A stretch of DNA of 47,763 nt from DASWJQ01 sp036397095 (GCA_036397095.1 DASWJQ010000030.1:1-47763), one strand, 5' to 3'. Positions 24,537 through 35,119 are shown, counted from the stretch's first letter. Notes: generated by a model not told the origin, from the sequence alone. Translations and numbers: made by a program.

Positions 24537-26099
24537 CTATTCATCACTCGGCGCCAGGGGGAGCGAAAAGCATACCTTCGCACCCCGGCCAACGCCATCA
24601 TCAACCCATATGCGGCCGCCGTGCGCCTCGACGACGGCGCGGGCCAAGTATAAGCCGAGACCGGTCCCGGGCGACTTGTCGGCCGTCTCCCGCGCCCGGT
24701 AGAAACGATCGAAGACGTAGCTGACCTCCTGGGGCGGAATGCCGGGGCCTTCGTCCTGAACGCAAACCTGGACGACGTTCTTGTCGGCCACACCGCCAAC
24801 GATGATCGTGCCGCCGTCCGGTGAAAACTTGACGGCGTTCGACAATAGATTCGTCAGAACCTGGTGGAGACGCGCCTCGTCTCCTTGAATGGGTGGGAAG
24901 TCTTGGGGAAAGGCAAGCTCGAATTGGTGGCTGTGGGACTGGATCCGGAACCGCTCGACCAGTCGTTCGGCCAGTTCGTCCAGCGCCAGCTCGCCTAGAT
25001 TCAAGCCCAGCGCACCGGCCTGCAAGCGCGAGGCGTCGAGCAAGTCATCGATCAGAAGTGCGAGGTGGTCAGCTTCCTCTTCGATAACGGCCAGGCTGTC
25101 GCGCACGACGGCCGGGTCCCAGGTGGCATCTTGCCGCCGCAAGGTGCCGACGTAGCCCTTGATCAGGGCGACTGGCGTGCGCAGTTCGTGGCTGACGACT
25201 GAGATGAAGGTGTCCTTGAGTTCTTCGGCCTCACGAAAGCGGGTGACGTCACGCACATTGCCGACCACACTCATCAATTGCCCCTGACCGGTCAAGGTGG
25301 CGGCGTAGGTGACCCCGACGCTGATCGTCCCGCCGCCGCGCTTCTTGAGCCCGCCTTCGACATAGAAGCTGTTGCGGTCATCCTGCGGCCAGCCGGCCAG
25401 GATTTCTTCGGCCAGTGTTTGACCGGCCTGCAGGCCCTTGAAGGCCACGATCTCATCGTGGAGGCGGCCGACCACATCTGCTTCGCGGTAGCCCGTCAGT
25501 TGGGCGCAGGCACGGTTGAACCGCGAAAAACGCAGGCTTTGATCCAGAATGAAGATGCCGTCACCGGCACCATCGACAACGGCATCCAGGTGACGCTTCT
25601 GCTGAGCCAACTCGGTGTACAGACGGGCGTTGTGGACGGCAATCGCTGCTTGCGAGGCAAAAGCCTGGAGCAGCTCGCGATCCTGGTGTGAGAAGGCCCC
25701 CCGGTAGGAGCGGAAGATGAAGATGACGCCAATGACTTCATCGCGGGCGACAAGCGGCAGGCCAACCCCCGATAGCAGGCCGAGAGATGCGGTTTCGGTG
25801 ATGCGCTGCAGCCGGCTCATGACTTCCGGCAGTTCGAATCGGGCCGAGTCTGGTTGACCTGGGACATCGGCCAGAAGCCGCTGCACGCGCTTGAGAAAAT
25901 CACTGCGGATACCGTGCGAAGTTGAGATGCGCCAACTGGCGGAGTCGCGCAGCGCAATCAGGCTGGCGCGGGCCGCCAGCAGCTCGGCCGAGATCTTGAC
26001 AATGCGCTCGAGGACCCGATCAAGGTCGAGCTCTTCTGTGAGTGCCCGGGTGGTTTCGAGAAGGTAATCGCGCTGCCGGAGCCGAAAATCGGGGAGCAT
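24537..26099 (-). CDS. GAF-PAS sensor histidine kinase
   Basis: 520 residues, no membrane helix, so probably a soluble cytoplasmic sensor. A GAF domain spans about 15-160 (VGLPLVARDEVIGVIFIF), then a PAS domain (AVVDGAGDGIFILDQ, FNRACAQLTGY) with its C-terminal cap. HisKA has the phosphoacceptor H304 in VVSHELRTPVALIKGY. The HATPase_c domain shows the N box (LLSNAVKFSPDGG), the G1 box (DEGPGIP), the F box (FDRFYRA) and the G2 box (GTGLGLYLARA). No response regulator is adjacent; the OmpR-type one at 35120 is a possible but distant partner. The start is ATG 26099; a TTG at 26126 upstream has no better Shine-Dalgarno site. Confidence 0.92.
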   Translation of the reverse strand: MLPDFRLRQRDYLLETTRALTEELDLDRVLERIVKISAELLAARASLIALRDSASWRISTSHGIRSDFLKRVQRLLADVPGQPDSARFELPEVMSRLQRITETASLGLLSGVGLPLVARDEVIGVIFIFRSYRGAFSHQDRELLQAFASQAAIAVHNARLYTELAQQKRHLDAVVDGAGDGIFILDQSLRFSRFNRACAQLTGYREADVVGRLHDEIVAFKGLQAGQTLAEEILAGWPQDDRNSFYVEGGLKKRGGGTISVGVTYAATLTGQGQLMSVVGNVRDVTRFREAEELKDTFISVVSHELRTPVALIKGYVGTLRRQDATWDPAVVRDSLAVIEEEADHLALLIDDLLDASRLQAGALGLNLGELALDELAERLVERFRIQSHSHQFELAFPQDFPPIQGDEARLHQVLTNLLSNAVKFSPDGGTIIVGGVADKNVVQVCVQDEGPGIPPQEVSYVFDRFYRARETADKSPGTGLGLYLARAVVEAHGGRIWVDDGVGRGAKVCFSLPLAPSDE

Positions 26100-26278
26100 T
26101 GGCTCAGATGGCCGGTCAACCGGCAAGGCGCAAAGGGCACCAAGCAGGACGTATGGTCCACAAAGGCGACCTGTCCGCCGTTGGCTGTCGGCCTGGTTCC
26201 AGGAGGCGAGACCCGACTGCTATGAGCATGGTTGCCTCTTTGCTCCCAACTTGATCCCTTCGTGTCTTTGTGGTTGGC

Positions 26279-27601
26279 TCAGGCGGAGTGGGCGGCTTCG
26301 GCCTGCGTCACGGCATTCTCGAAGATTGTGAGGCCCTCGTCGACTTGGGGGCGCGTGACGATGAGAGGCGGAGCAAACCGGATCGTGCTCTTGCCGCAGC
26401 CGAGCAACAGCAGACCGCTGCGAAATGCGATTTCCTCGATTGAGTCGCGTAGGTCGGGCGCCGGCTCCTTCCCTTCCTTGTCCTGAACAAACTCAACGCC
26501 TATCATCAGGCCCTTGCCCCGAACGTCGCCTATCGATGGATGGCGCGCCTGGATCTCGGCCAGGGCGTCAAGCATGTAGCCGCCCTGTTCGTTGGCGTTC
26601 TCGAGCAGACCATCTTCAATCAGATCGAGCGTGGCCAGTGCCGCCGCGCTGGCCAGAGGATTGCCGCCAAAGGTGTTGCCATGCGCGCCCTGGGGCCAAT
26701 CCATCACCGACTGGCGGGCGATCATGGCGCCGATCGGCAGGCCGGAGCCGAGCCCCTTGGCACTGGCGATGATGTCCGGCTCGACTCCCCAATGCTCGAT
26801 GGCCCACATCTTGCCGGTCCGGCCCACACCCGATTGGACTTCGTCGGCAATCAGCAGGATGCCGTGCTTGTCGCACAGCCGGCGGAGCGCCGGGAAGAAG
26901 CCGTCGGGCGGAACAATGTAGCCGCCTTCGCCTTGTATCGGTTCGACCAGGATGCCGGCGCAGTCTTCCGCGGGCACCGTGTACTGCAGGATGACCTGTT
27001 CGATGTAGTTGACGACTGTCTCGCCGTAGTCAGCGCCATTGGGCTGCAGGATCGGCCGGTAGGTGTTGGGGAAGGGTGCATGCGAAACGCCGTTCATCAG
27101 CGGCGAGAAGCCATGACGGTAGACAGGTTTGCTGGCGGTAAAAGCCAGCGAGCCAAGCGTGCGGCCGTGGAAGGCCCCGTAGAAACCAATGAATCGCTGA
27201 CGGCCCGTATGATGGCGCGCCAGCTTGATGGCGGCCTCGACGGCTTCTGTCCCGCTGTTGGCCAGGAAGACACGGCCCGGTTCGTCGAAGGGTGCGATGG
27301 CTGACAGGCGCTCCGAGAGTTCAACCCAGATGGGGTGATAAAAGTCCGATGAAATGTGTAGGAACTTATCCGCCTGCCGCTTGACGGCCTCAACCACTTT
27401 GGGATGACTGTGGCCGGTGTTGCAGACGGCGATGCCGGCGGCAAAATCAAGATAGCGATTGCCATCGACGTCCCACACCTCGGTGCCCAGGCCGTGATCC
27501 ATCACGAATTCGTAGGCGCGGGGGTAGGACGGCGAAACCACCTTGTGGTCGCGCTCGACGATGGCCCTCGCTTTCGGGCCGGGGATCGGATGGGTGCTCA
27601 A
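26279..27601 (-). CDS. Class III aminotransferase (acetylornithine/4-aminobutyrate type)
   Basis: 440 residues. The class III PLP signature is clear: FLANSGTEAVEAAIKLARHHTG, GAFHGRTLGSLAFT, EPIQGEGGYIVPP, LIADEVQSGVGRTG and the Schiff-base Lys in IIASAKGLGSGLP, then GNTFGGNPLASAAA. Length and sequence fit the acetylornithine/GABA aminotransferase group; the true substrate cannot be fixed, and no arginine or GABA genes are next to it. It starts at TTG 27601 with a perfect AGGAGG five bases upstream. It is divergent from the acyl-CoA ligase gene. About 180 bases separate it from the histidine kinase gene, with nothing recognisable in them. Confidence 0.9.
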   Translation of the reverse strand: MSTHPIPGPKARAIVERDHKVVSPSYPRAYEFVMDHGLGTEVWDVDGNRYLDFAAGIAVCNTGHSHPKVVEAVKRQADKFLHISSDFYHPIWVELSERLSAIAPFDEPGRVFLANSGTEAVEAAIKLARHHTGRQRFIGFYGAFHGRTLGSLAFTASKPVYRHGFSPLMNGVSHAPFPNTYRPILQPNGADYGETVVNYIEQVILQYTVPAEDCAGILVEPIQGEGGYIVPPDGFFPALRRLCDKHGILLIADEVQSGVGRTGKMWAIEHWGVEPDIIASAKGLGSGLPIGAMIARQSVMDWPQGAHGNTFGGNPLASAAALATLDLIEDGLLENANEQGGYMLDALAEIQARHPSIGDVRGKGLMIGVEFVQDKEGKEPAPDLRDSIEEIAFRSGLLLLGCGKSTIRFAPPLIVTRPQVDEGLTIFENAVTQAEAAHSA

Positions 27602-27606
27602 TGGGG

Positions 27607-27612
27607 CCTCCT
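27607..27612 (-). promoter_or_regulatory. Shine-Dalgarno site AGGAGG before a TTG start
   Basis: Minus-strand AGGAGG is five bases from the TTG at 27601 and fixes the start of the class III aminotransferase. Confidence 0.75.
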
Positions 27613-27712
27613 GCGGACTGAAGAAAGTGGTTGGGGTCGGCCGAGTGCATCAGGCCTAAGCGCCAAGCTGCCGGGGACCAACCAGGATGCGCGGCCATTA
27701 TATCACCGGGGT

Positions 27713-27741
27713 TTGGCCGGCCGGGCTTGCTGTTGTATAAA
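27713..27741 (+). promoter_or_regulatory. Promoter of the acyl-CoA ligase gene
   Basis: TTGGCC (27713-27718), 17 bases, TATAAA (27736-27741). The likely start site is near 27748, giving a leader of about 36 bases. Confidence 0.5.
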
Positions 27742-27783
27742 GGTGGCAAGGCTGGCGACCATCTCCTACCAAGCGAGGATCCC

Positions 27784-29484
<1,701 letters not shown>

Positions 29485-29509
29485 CTGCTTGAGGTCACGC
29501 GCCAAGGAA

Positions 29510-29534
29510 AACGGGCCGCTGCTAGCGGCCCGTT
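29510..29534 (+). terminator. Bidirectional terminator hairpin between acyl-CoA ligase and ftsH
   Basis: A perfect 11-base stem (29510-29520 with 29524-29534) around the loop GCT, core GGGCCGC/GCGGCCC, followed by a short T-containing stretch. It lies in the 86-base gap between convergent genes and could serve both. Confidence 0.75.
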
Positions 29535-29570
29535 CGGGTTTCGATTCTTGTTGGCAGTCGGACCGATCGG

Positions 29571-31445
29571 CTAGTCGCCGGCCGGGGCCGCCACCGGCAG
29601 CGGTGTGCCGCCCCGCTTGTCTTCGACCTGTCGGTTGAAGATCTCGAGGAACGTGTCGCGGTCCATCGTCTCGGCCTCGATCAATTGCTCGGCCACGTTT
29701 TCGAGCTGCTGGCGGTACTCGTTCAGGATGGCTTTGGCCCGCTTGTAAGATTCCTCGACCAGACGCCGGACTTCGGCATCGATCGTTTCGGCCACGCTTT
29801 CGGAATAGTCGCGCTGTTCGGAGATTTCACGGCCGAGGAAGATGAGTTCTTCCTTCTGGCCATAAACCATCGGCCCCAGCGCGTCGCTCATGCCCAGACG
29901 GGTGACCATGGACCGGGCCAGCTTGGTGACGCGTTCCAGGTCGTTGGAGGCGCCGGAGGTGATATCGTCGAAGACGATCTCTTCAGCGGCCCGGCCGCCC
30001 AGCATGAAGGCCATGTCGGCCAGCAGCTTGTTGCGGGCCATCAGGGTGCGGTCATCTTCCGGCAGCGACATCGTAAAGCCGCCCATCATGCCGCGAGCCA
30101 CGATTGTGACCTTGTGAACCGGATCAGCTTCCGGCAGCACATGGCCGACGACAGCATGGCCCGCCTCGTGATAGGCGACAATTGCCTTCTCTTCCTGGGT
30201 GATAATGCGGCTCTTGCGTTCCGGTCCTGCAATGACCCGCTCAATCGCCTCCTGGAACTCATCCTGACTGATCACTCGCTTGTCGCGCCGGGCGGCCAGA
30301 ATGGCAGCCTCGTTGACCAAGTTCTCAAGGTCCGCACCGACGAACCCAGGGGTCGCTTTGGCGATCACGGTCAGGTCCACATCCGGCGACAGGGGCTTGC
30401 CCTTCGAGTGGACTTCGAGGATTGCTTCACGGCCGCGGAAGTCCGGTCGATCGAGCACCACCCGTCGATCGAAACGCCCCGGTCGCAGCAGTGCCGGATC
30501 GAGCACGTCGGGGCGGTTGGTGGCTGCCATGATGATGACGTTGGTATCGGTGTCGAAGCCGTCCATCTCGACCAGCATCTGGTTAAGCGTTTGTTCCCGC
30601 TCGTCGTGGCTACCGCCCAGGCCAGCGCCACGCTGGCGCCCAACGGCGTCAATCTCGTCGACGAAGACGATACACGGGGAGTGGCGCTTGGCCTGCTCGA
30701 ACAGGTCACGGACCCGGCTGGCGCCCACGCCGACAAACATCTCGACAAACTCCGAACCGGAGATTGAGAAGAAAGGAACGCCGGCTTCGCCGGAGACCGC
30801 CTTGGCCAGCAGCGTCTTGCCGGTCCCCGGGTGGCCAATCAGCAGCACACCCTTCGGGATGCGGGCACCCAGGGTGATGAACTTTTCGGGCTCCTTGAGG
30901 AACTCGACTACTTCCTGCAGTTCCTCTTTGGCTTCTTCGACCCCGGCCACATCATCGAAGGTCACGGTCGGCTGGTCACCTGAGAACATGCGGGCCCGGC
31001 TCTTGCCGAATGACAGGGCCTGATTGTTGGTGCCCTGCGCCTGACGCAGCATCAGCCAGATCAAGCCTACAACCAGCAGGGCTGGCAGAATGTAGGTCAC
31101 CAGGCTGATGACGGTATTCCAATCGCTGGGTTGTTTGATTTCAATGGAGACATTGTCGGGGCTGAGCATCGATGGTTCGACGCCCAGGGCCAACAGCTGC
31201 TCGACCGCAGTCTGGGTCGGCTCTTTGCGTGACAGGGCACTGGCGCCGTCGCGGTAGATGACCTCGATTTCGTTCTCGTCAACGACCAGGCGGGCGACAT
31301 CACCCGTGCGGACGGCCTGGGCCACCTCGTTGAAGTACAGCCGCTCCGGCTGCGGAGCACCACTGCGGAATTGGATCACCAGCACCGCAATGATAAGAAT
31401 CAAGACAAGCAGCACGAGCGAGTTTCGTCCCCGTGCAGAATTCAC
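29571..31445 (-). CDS. ftsH: ATP-dependent zinc metalloprotease FtsH
   Basis: 624 residues. Two membrane helices (about 10-25 and 112-132) flank a periplasmic domain. The AAA+ domain has Walker A as GHPGTGKT (204-211; the usual GPPGTGKT has Pro where this has His), Walker B FVDEID (261-266) and the arginine-finger region RPGRFDR (321-327). The protease site HEAGH is at 426-430. FtsH degrades unfolded membrane proteins and regulators at the cytoplasmic face. The start is GTG 31445, five bases after GGAGG; upstream frame to 31478 precedes the Shine-Dalgarno site. It ends at the shared terminator. Confidence 0.96.
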   Translation of the reverse strand: MNSARGRNSLVLLVLILIIAVLVIQFRSGAPQPERLYFNEVAQAVRTGDVARLVVDENEIEVIYRDGASALSRKEPTQTAVEQLLALGVEPSMLSPDNVSIEIKQPSDWNTVISLVTYILPALLVVGLIWLMLRQAQGTNNQALSFGKSRARMFSGDQPTVTFDDVAGVEEAKEELQEVVEFLKEPEKFITLGARIPKGVLLIGHPGTGKTLLAKAVSGEAGVPFFSISGSEFVEMFVGVGASRVRDLFEQAKRHSPCIVFVDEIDAVGRQRGAGLGGSHDEREQTLNQMLVEMDGFDTDTNVIIMAATNRPDVLDPALLRPGRFDRRVVLDRPDFRGREAILEVHSKGKPLSPDVDLTVIAKATPGFVGADLENLVNEAAILAARRDKRVISQDEFQEAIERVIAGPERKSRIITQEEKAIVAYHEAGHAVVGHVLPEADPVHKVTIVARGMMGGFTMSLPEDDRTLMARNKLLADMAFMLGGRAAEEIVFDDITSGASNDLERVTKLARSMVTRLGMSDALGPMVYGQKEELIFLGREISEQRDYSESVAETIDAEVRRLVEESYKRAKAILNEYRQQLENVAEQLIEAETMDRDTFLEIFNRQVEDKRGGTPLPVAAPAGD

Positions 31446-31501
31446 TACGACCTCCAAACCAACACTTGACCGCCCCAAGCACTGGGCGGACTGCCGGCCG
31501 A

Positions 31502-31507
31502 ATTATA
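31502..31507 (-). promoter_or_regulatory. -10 element of ftsH
   Basis: Minus-strand TATAAT lies 56 bases before the GTG start. No consensus -35 box was found 16-18 bases upstream. Confidence 0.45.
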
Positions 31508-31544
31508 CCGTAGGGGTTGAGGGCAGACTAGTTAGGCGGGCCGA

Positions 31545-32606
31545 CTACGGCAGTTGAATCGGGCATGAGGGGTAGAGCAGGCAGGCGTACAGCCATAGGG
31601 GAATCAGGCCACCAAGCATCAGGAAGGCAACCAGCCCCAGGCCGACCGCCAGCCAGTCGATGCCGCCGGCGGTTTCGGAGGGCAAGGGGGACGTGGTCGA
31701 GTAAGCGTCCTGCACTGGCGCCTCGACCGGGGCCAGTTCCAGGGCGACTGGTTCACCCGCCTCCTGCTTGGCATAGGTTTCGAGCACGCGTCCGAGCTGG
31801 TCGGCCGTGCGATAGCGCCAGGCCGGCTCCTTCGACAACACCTTAAGCACAATCTGCTCCAGCGCCAGCGGCACGGCCGGATTGAAGGCTCGCGGCGAGG
31901 GCGCCGGTCGCGTTTGGTGCAGTTCGGTCAGCGTCGCCGGATCGTCCGCCTGGAAGGGCGGCTGCCCGGTCAGCACTTCGAAGAAGATTACTCCGAGCGA
32001 GTAGACATCGCTGGCCGGCGATGGCGGCTTGCCGGCCGCCTGTTCGGGAGAGAAGTAGGTTGGGCTCCCCCAGACCGTCTCGTGGTGTTCGTCGGGCCGG
32101 ATCGCCGCCAGCGCGCGGGCGATGCCAAAGTCCGTGATTTTGACGCGTTGGTCGGGCGTGACCAGGATGTTGTGCGGCTTGAGATCGCAATGCACCAGCC
32201 CGGCCCGATGCGCATAGCCAACACCGGCACAGATTTGGATCATCAACTCGACCGCCTGGTCCGCCGGGAGCCGGCCTCGACGGCGCAGCAGGGTCTTGAG
32301 ATCGGTTCCCTCGACGTACTCCATAACCAGGAAGTAGATGTCCTGATCACGGCCGGAGTCGTACACCGTGACTATGTTGGGGTGGACCAGATTGGCTGCG
32401 GCGCGCGCTTCCTGACGGAAGCGGGCCCGGAAGGCCGGGTCGCCAATGAAGTCCTGGCGCAGGATCTTAACGGCAACCTGGCGTTGCAGGTTGAGGTCGT
32501 GAGCCAACATGACCTGCGCCATGCCACCCTCGCCCAGCGGTCGTTGGAGTTGGTAGCGCTTGGCCAGAATTGGCAGCTGACTGGCGGTGGTGGGGGACTC
32601 GGACAT
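31545..32606 (-). CDS. Ser/Thr protein kinase with C-terminal membrane helix (HCD variant)
   Basis: 353 residues. The PknB-type kinase domain spans about 18-285: G-loop GEGGMAQV, catalytic Lys47 (VAVKILR), catalytic loop VHCDLKPHN with Asp141, DFG at 159-161 and SPTYFSPEQ as the P+1 region. Arg of the usual HRD is Cys140, so it is a non-RD kinase, probably not controlled by activation-loop phosphorylation in the usual way. After a linker, one hydrophobic helix (about 317-345) ends the protein, with almost no extracellular sensor. The start is ATG 32606. It is divergent from the lipid kinase, and ftsH lies downstream on the same strand. Confidence 0.9.
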   Translation of the reverse strand: MSESPTTASQLPILAKRYQLQRPLGEGGMAQVMLAHDLNLQRQVAVKILRQDFIGDPAFRARFRQEARAAANLVHPNIVTVYDSGRDQDIYFLVMEYVEGTDLKTLLRRRGRLPADQAVELMIQICAGVGYAHRAGLVHCDLKPHNILVTPDQRVKITDFGIARALAAIRPDEHHETVWGSPTYFSPEQAAGKPPSPASDVYSLGVIFFEVLTGQPPFQADDPATLTELHQTRPAPSPRAFNPAVPLALEQIVLKVLSKEPAWRYRTADQLGRVLETYAKQEAGEPVALELAPVEAPVQDAYSTTSPLPSETAGGIDWLAVGLGLVAFLMLGGLIPLWLYACLLYPSCPIQLP

Positions 32607-32668
32607 GGCTGCGATTGTAACTGTGGCGCTCGCGTGCGGCAAATGTGCCCAGGGCATGTGCCGTCCGC

Positions 32669-32697
32669 CTGGCCGGCAGGGTGGCCGCGCTTATAAT
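32669..32697 (+). promoter_or_regulatory. Candidate promoter of the lipid kinase operon
   Basis: A perfect TATAAT (32692-32697) sits 18 bases before the ATG at 32716. The -35 position with 17-base spacing is only CTGGCC. Confidence 0.45.
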
Positions 32698-32715
32698 CGC
32701 CGGTGGAGGGAAGGA

Positions 32716-33690
32716 ATGCGCAAGGCTTGGGTAGTTTACAACCCACATGCAGGACGATTCCCGGCCGGACCGCTACTGCAGCGGGCGGCCGATGTCTTGT
32801 CCGAGGCCGGTTGGTCGATCGAGGTGCGCGAGACAAGCGCCAGCGAGAGTTTGGCGCAGTTGGCAAGCCAGGCAATTCAGGCCGGCTGCGCTGCGGTCTT
32901 CGTCGCCGGCGGCGACGGAAGCGTTGGCCAGGTGGCCGGCGCATTGGCCGGCAGCCAGACCGCCCTGGGGGTATTGCCGGCCGGAACAGCCAACGTATGG
33001 GCCAAAGAGCTTGGCCTGCCTCGGTTGGGTTGGATCCACCCGCTGGCACTGGAAGAAGCGGCTGAGCGCATCGCGCACGGTGACGTCCGTCAGGTGGATT
33101 TGGGGCTGGCAGCCGGCACGCCATTCATGTTGTGGGCCGGAATCGGGCTTGACGGCAAGATCGTCAACAGCATCGAGCCGCGTGCCCGTCTGGAAAAGGC
33201 CTTCGCAGTCGCCCACTACGCTGTGCTGGCGGTGTGGGAGTCGCTTGATTGGACTGGGATCGACCTCAAGGTTAGCGCCTTGGGCCAGACTTGGCAGGAC
33301 AGGTTTGTACTTGCCGTCGCTTCGAATATCCGCGCTTACGCTGGCGGATTCCTGGAGCTTTCACCCGAGGCCAAGATCGATGATGGCCTGCTCGACTTCT
33401 GGCTCTTGCGTGGTCAATCGGCTGCTGACGCAGTTGCGCTGGTGGGCCAAATCTTGATGGGCCGGCACGTGGAGGCGCCGCAGGTGATTCACTTCCGCAC
33501 CGATGCGGCCACTTTCGAGTCAAGTGACCCAATGCCACTTCAGTTCGATGGCGAACCTGCGCCCAAGCTGACCAGGGTGGAGCTGTCAGTGATGCCGCGT
33601 GCGCTCAAGGTGATCGTGCCGCGCGGCGGTTGGCCGGCACTTTTCAGCGATTCGCAGGCGGAAAGGCTCGAGGCGCTGCTGCCGGAGTGA
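32716..33690 (+). CDS. YegS/DgkB-type lipid kinase
   Basis: 324 residues of the diacylglycerol kinase catalytic family. WVVYNPHAG opens the fold, VFVAGGDGSVGQVAGAL carries the GGDGS nucleotide-binding motif, and GVLPAGTANVWAKEL is the conserved GTxN-A motif. The C-terminal beta sandwich includes LQFDGEPAP. Family members phosphorylate diacylglycerol, sphingoid or other lipids with ATP at the membrane; the substrate is not evident. The start is ATG 32716, directly after GGAGGGAAGGA. Its stop overlaps the GTG of the SH3-like gene (GTGA at 33687-33690), so the two are coupled. Confidence 0.9.
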   Translation: MRKAWVVYNPHAGRFPAGPLLQRAADVLSEAGWSIEVRETSASESLAQLASQAIQAGCAAVFVAGGDGSVGQVAGALAGSQTALGVLPAGTANVWAKELGLPRLGWIHPLALEEAAERIAHGDVRQVDLGLAAGTPFMLWAGIGLDGKIVNSIEPRARLEKAFAVAHYAVLAVWESLDWTGIDLKVSALGQTWQDRFVLAVASNIRAYAGGFLELSPEAKIDDGLLDFWLLRGQSAADAVALVGQILMGRHVEAPQVIHFRTDAATFESSDPMPLQFDGEPAPKLTRVELSVMPRALKVIVPRGGWPALFSDSQAERLEALLPE

Positions 33691-34196
33691 ACGCGCGCCA
33701 CAATCTCCCGCCCTGGCTGACTGCCCGCGCCTCACTGCTCTGGATCGCCGGTGGTGCGGTCGTCGGTCTGCTTGTGCTGGTGACCGGGCTGGTGGTCCTG
33801 CCGCTCGTCGGCACCAATCCGGCGGCCCTGGCGCCGACTGCAGTCCTAACCGTCATTCCGTACCCGTCGGAGACGCCGACGCCTACGGTCACCCTCACAC
33901 CCGAACCGACGGAGGAGGCTACGCCGACTTCGACCCCGCCTGCCTCGGCCGGCAGCTTCACCGTTGGCCAGTGGGTGCAGATTGAAGGCACCGAGGGCGA
34001 TGGTTTGCGCTTGCGCGACACGGCTGGCCTGGCGGGAACGGTCCTGTTGGTCGCGCTCGAAAGCGAAGTCTTCGAAGTGCGGGAGGGGCCCCAGCAGGCT
34101 GACGGTTACACATGGTGGTTCTTGGTTAACCCATATGACTCAAGCAAGCGTGGCTGGGGGGTTGACAACTATCTGCGACCGGCCGACAGTTCCTAA
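33687..34196 (+). CDS. Membrane-anchored SH3-like domain protein
   Basis: 169 residues. A short N-terminus and one membrane helix (about residues 17-40) lead to a Thr-Pro linker (SETPTPTVTLTPEPTEE). A C-terminal domain of about 75 residues follows. It reads QWVQIEGTEGDGLRLRDTAGLAGTVL..., EVFEVREGP and WWFLVNPYD...GWGVDNYL, the pattern of a bacterial SH3 domain. These usually bind cell-wall peptides. The GTG start at 33687 overlaps the lipid-kinase stop codon. Orientation suggests the SH3 domain is outside the cell. Confidence 0.82.
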   Translation: MNARHNLPPWLTARASLLWIAGGAVVGLLVLVTGLVVLPLVGTNPAALAPTAVLTVIPYPSETPTPTVTLTPEPTEEATPTSTPPASAGSFTVGQWVQIEGTEGDGLRLRDTAGLAGTVLLVALESEVFEVREGPQQADGYTWWFLVNPYDSSKRGWGVDNYLRPADSS

Positions 34197-34228
34197 GGTC
34201 GCGACAAGTCCGGAGGCGAGACAACCCG

Positions 34229-34582
34229 ATGGCGGTACGACCCAAGCGCATCGAGATCAAGAAGGCGGAAGGGCACTTGACGATTGCGTGGGACGACGGT
34301 TTCCGTTGCCGCTACCCGCTCGACGGACTGCGGGCGGCCTGTCCCTGCGCCTCGTGCGTCGGCGGTCACGAGCACATGGGCAAGCCAGGCTCCCCCGACA
34401 TGTTGGAGATCCCGTTGGTTGACAATCGCGCCAGTAGGCTGGTCGACGCGGAAATTGTGGGCAACTACGCGCTGCAGTTAACGTGGATGGATGGCCACAA
34501 GTTCGGGATCTACCGCTGGGAGTATCTGCGTCAGCTGTGTCCTGATCCGCAGCCAATCGAGGCGGAGGATCCGGCGGGTTAG
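34229..34582 (+). CDS. DUF971 domain protein
   Basis: 117 residues. KRIEIKKAEGHLTIAWDDG, YPLDGLRAACPCASC and LTWMDGHKFGIYRWEYLRQLC match DUF971, the module also found at the N-terminus of gamma-butyrobetaine hydroxylase and beside Mrp-type iron-sulfur carriers. CPCASC with HEH just after may bind a metal. The exact role is not established. It starts at ATG 34229 with GGAGG about 12 bases upstream. It converges on the GTPase gene and their stop codons overlap (TTAG). Confidence 0.88.
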   Translation: MAVRPKRIEIKKAEGHLTIAWDDGFRCRYPLDGLRAACPCASCVGGHEHMGKPGSPDMLEIPLVDNRASRLVDAEIVGNYALQLTWMDGHKFGIYRWEYLRQLCPDPQPIEAEDPAG

Positions 34583-35112
34583 GCTTCGGGGGAATCGCTG
34601 ATCTGATCGAGCAACTGGATCAGCACCTGGCGCACGCTCGAGCGACGGGTGGCAATGCACGGCAGCACCATCACGCGATCACCAAGCGCCAGTTCCTGGC
34701 GGATCATATCGACGTGGGTCGCCTTCTCCATGTCCTGCTTGTTGGCGACCACCACATGCGGCTTGGTTTTCAAGTGGTCCAATCCAGCCAGCAACACCAA
34801 CGCCTTGGCCACGTGGCTGCCGTTGGTTGAGTCGAGCAGCAGCACGTAACCATCGACCTCGCGCGCCAGCAACTCCCGCATGAAATCGAACCGTTCCTGT
34901 CCCGGGGTGCCACGCAGATGGAGAACGTCCGAGCCGATCGCCACTCGGCCGTAGTCCATGGCCACTGTCGTCAGGTTCTTCTCGCTGGCCTCGAACAGAT
35001 CGCTAATCTTCTGCTCGGTGGCCACCACCGGGATATCCGAGATGGTCTCGATGAATTGAGATTTGCCGGCACTGAAGGGGCCGGTCACCAAGATGTTGAG
35101 TGTCTTACCCAA
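34579..35112 (-). CDS. CvnD/MglA-like small GTPase (COG2229 type)
   Basis: 177 residues. G1 is GPFSAGKS (11-18) and G4 is NKQD. G3 reads RGTPGQERF, with Gly68 where Ras-type proteins have the Mg-binding Asp. TTVAMDYGR and GTPGQERFDFM are typical of the COG2229 GTPases that belong to Streptomyces conservons (CvnD); MglA likewise lacks the Walker B Asp. It starts at TTG 35112, behind GGAGAGG, seven bases after the response regulator. It is the last gene of the seven-gene signalling block. No roadblock protein is adjacent here, but one candidate lies at 10474. It may act as an output switch controlled by the regulator or the kinase. Confidence 0.87.
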   Translation of the reverse strand: MGKTLNILVTGPFSAGKSQFIETISDIPVVATEQKISDLFEASEKNLTTVAMDYGRVAIGSDVLHLRGTPGQERFDFMRELLAREVDGYVLLLDSTNGSHVAKALVLLAGLDHLKTKPHVVVANKQDMEKATHVDMIRQELALGDRVMVLPCIATRRSSVRQVLIQLLDQISDSPEA

Positions 35113-35119
35113 GGCAGCG

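Noticed and set aside
29685..30767. Long open frame (360 codons) antisense to ftsH
   Set aside because: FtsH is certain on the other strand. The antisense frame has no recognisable domain and reflects GC-rich codon bias.
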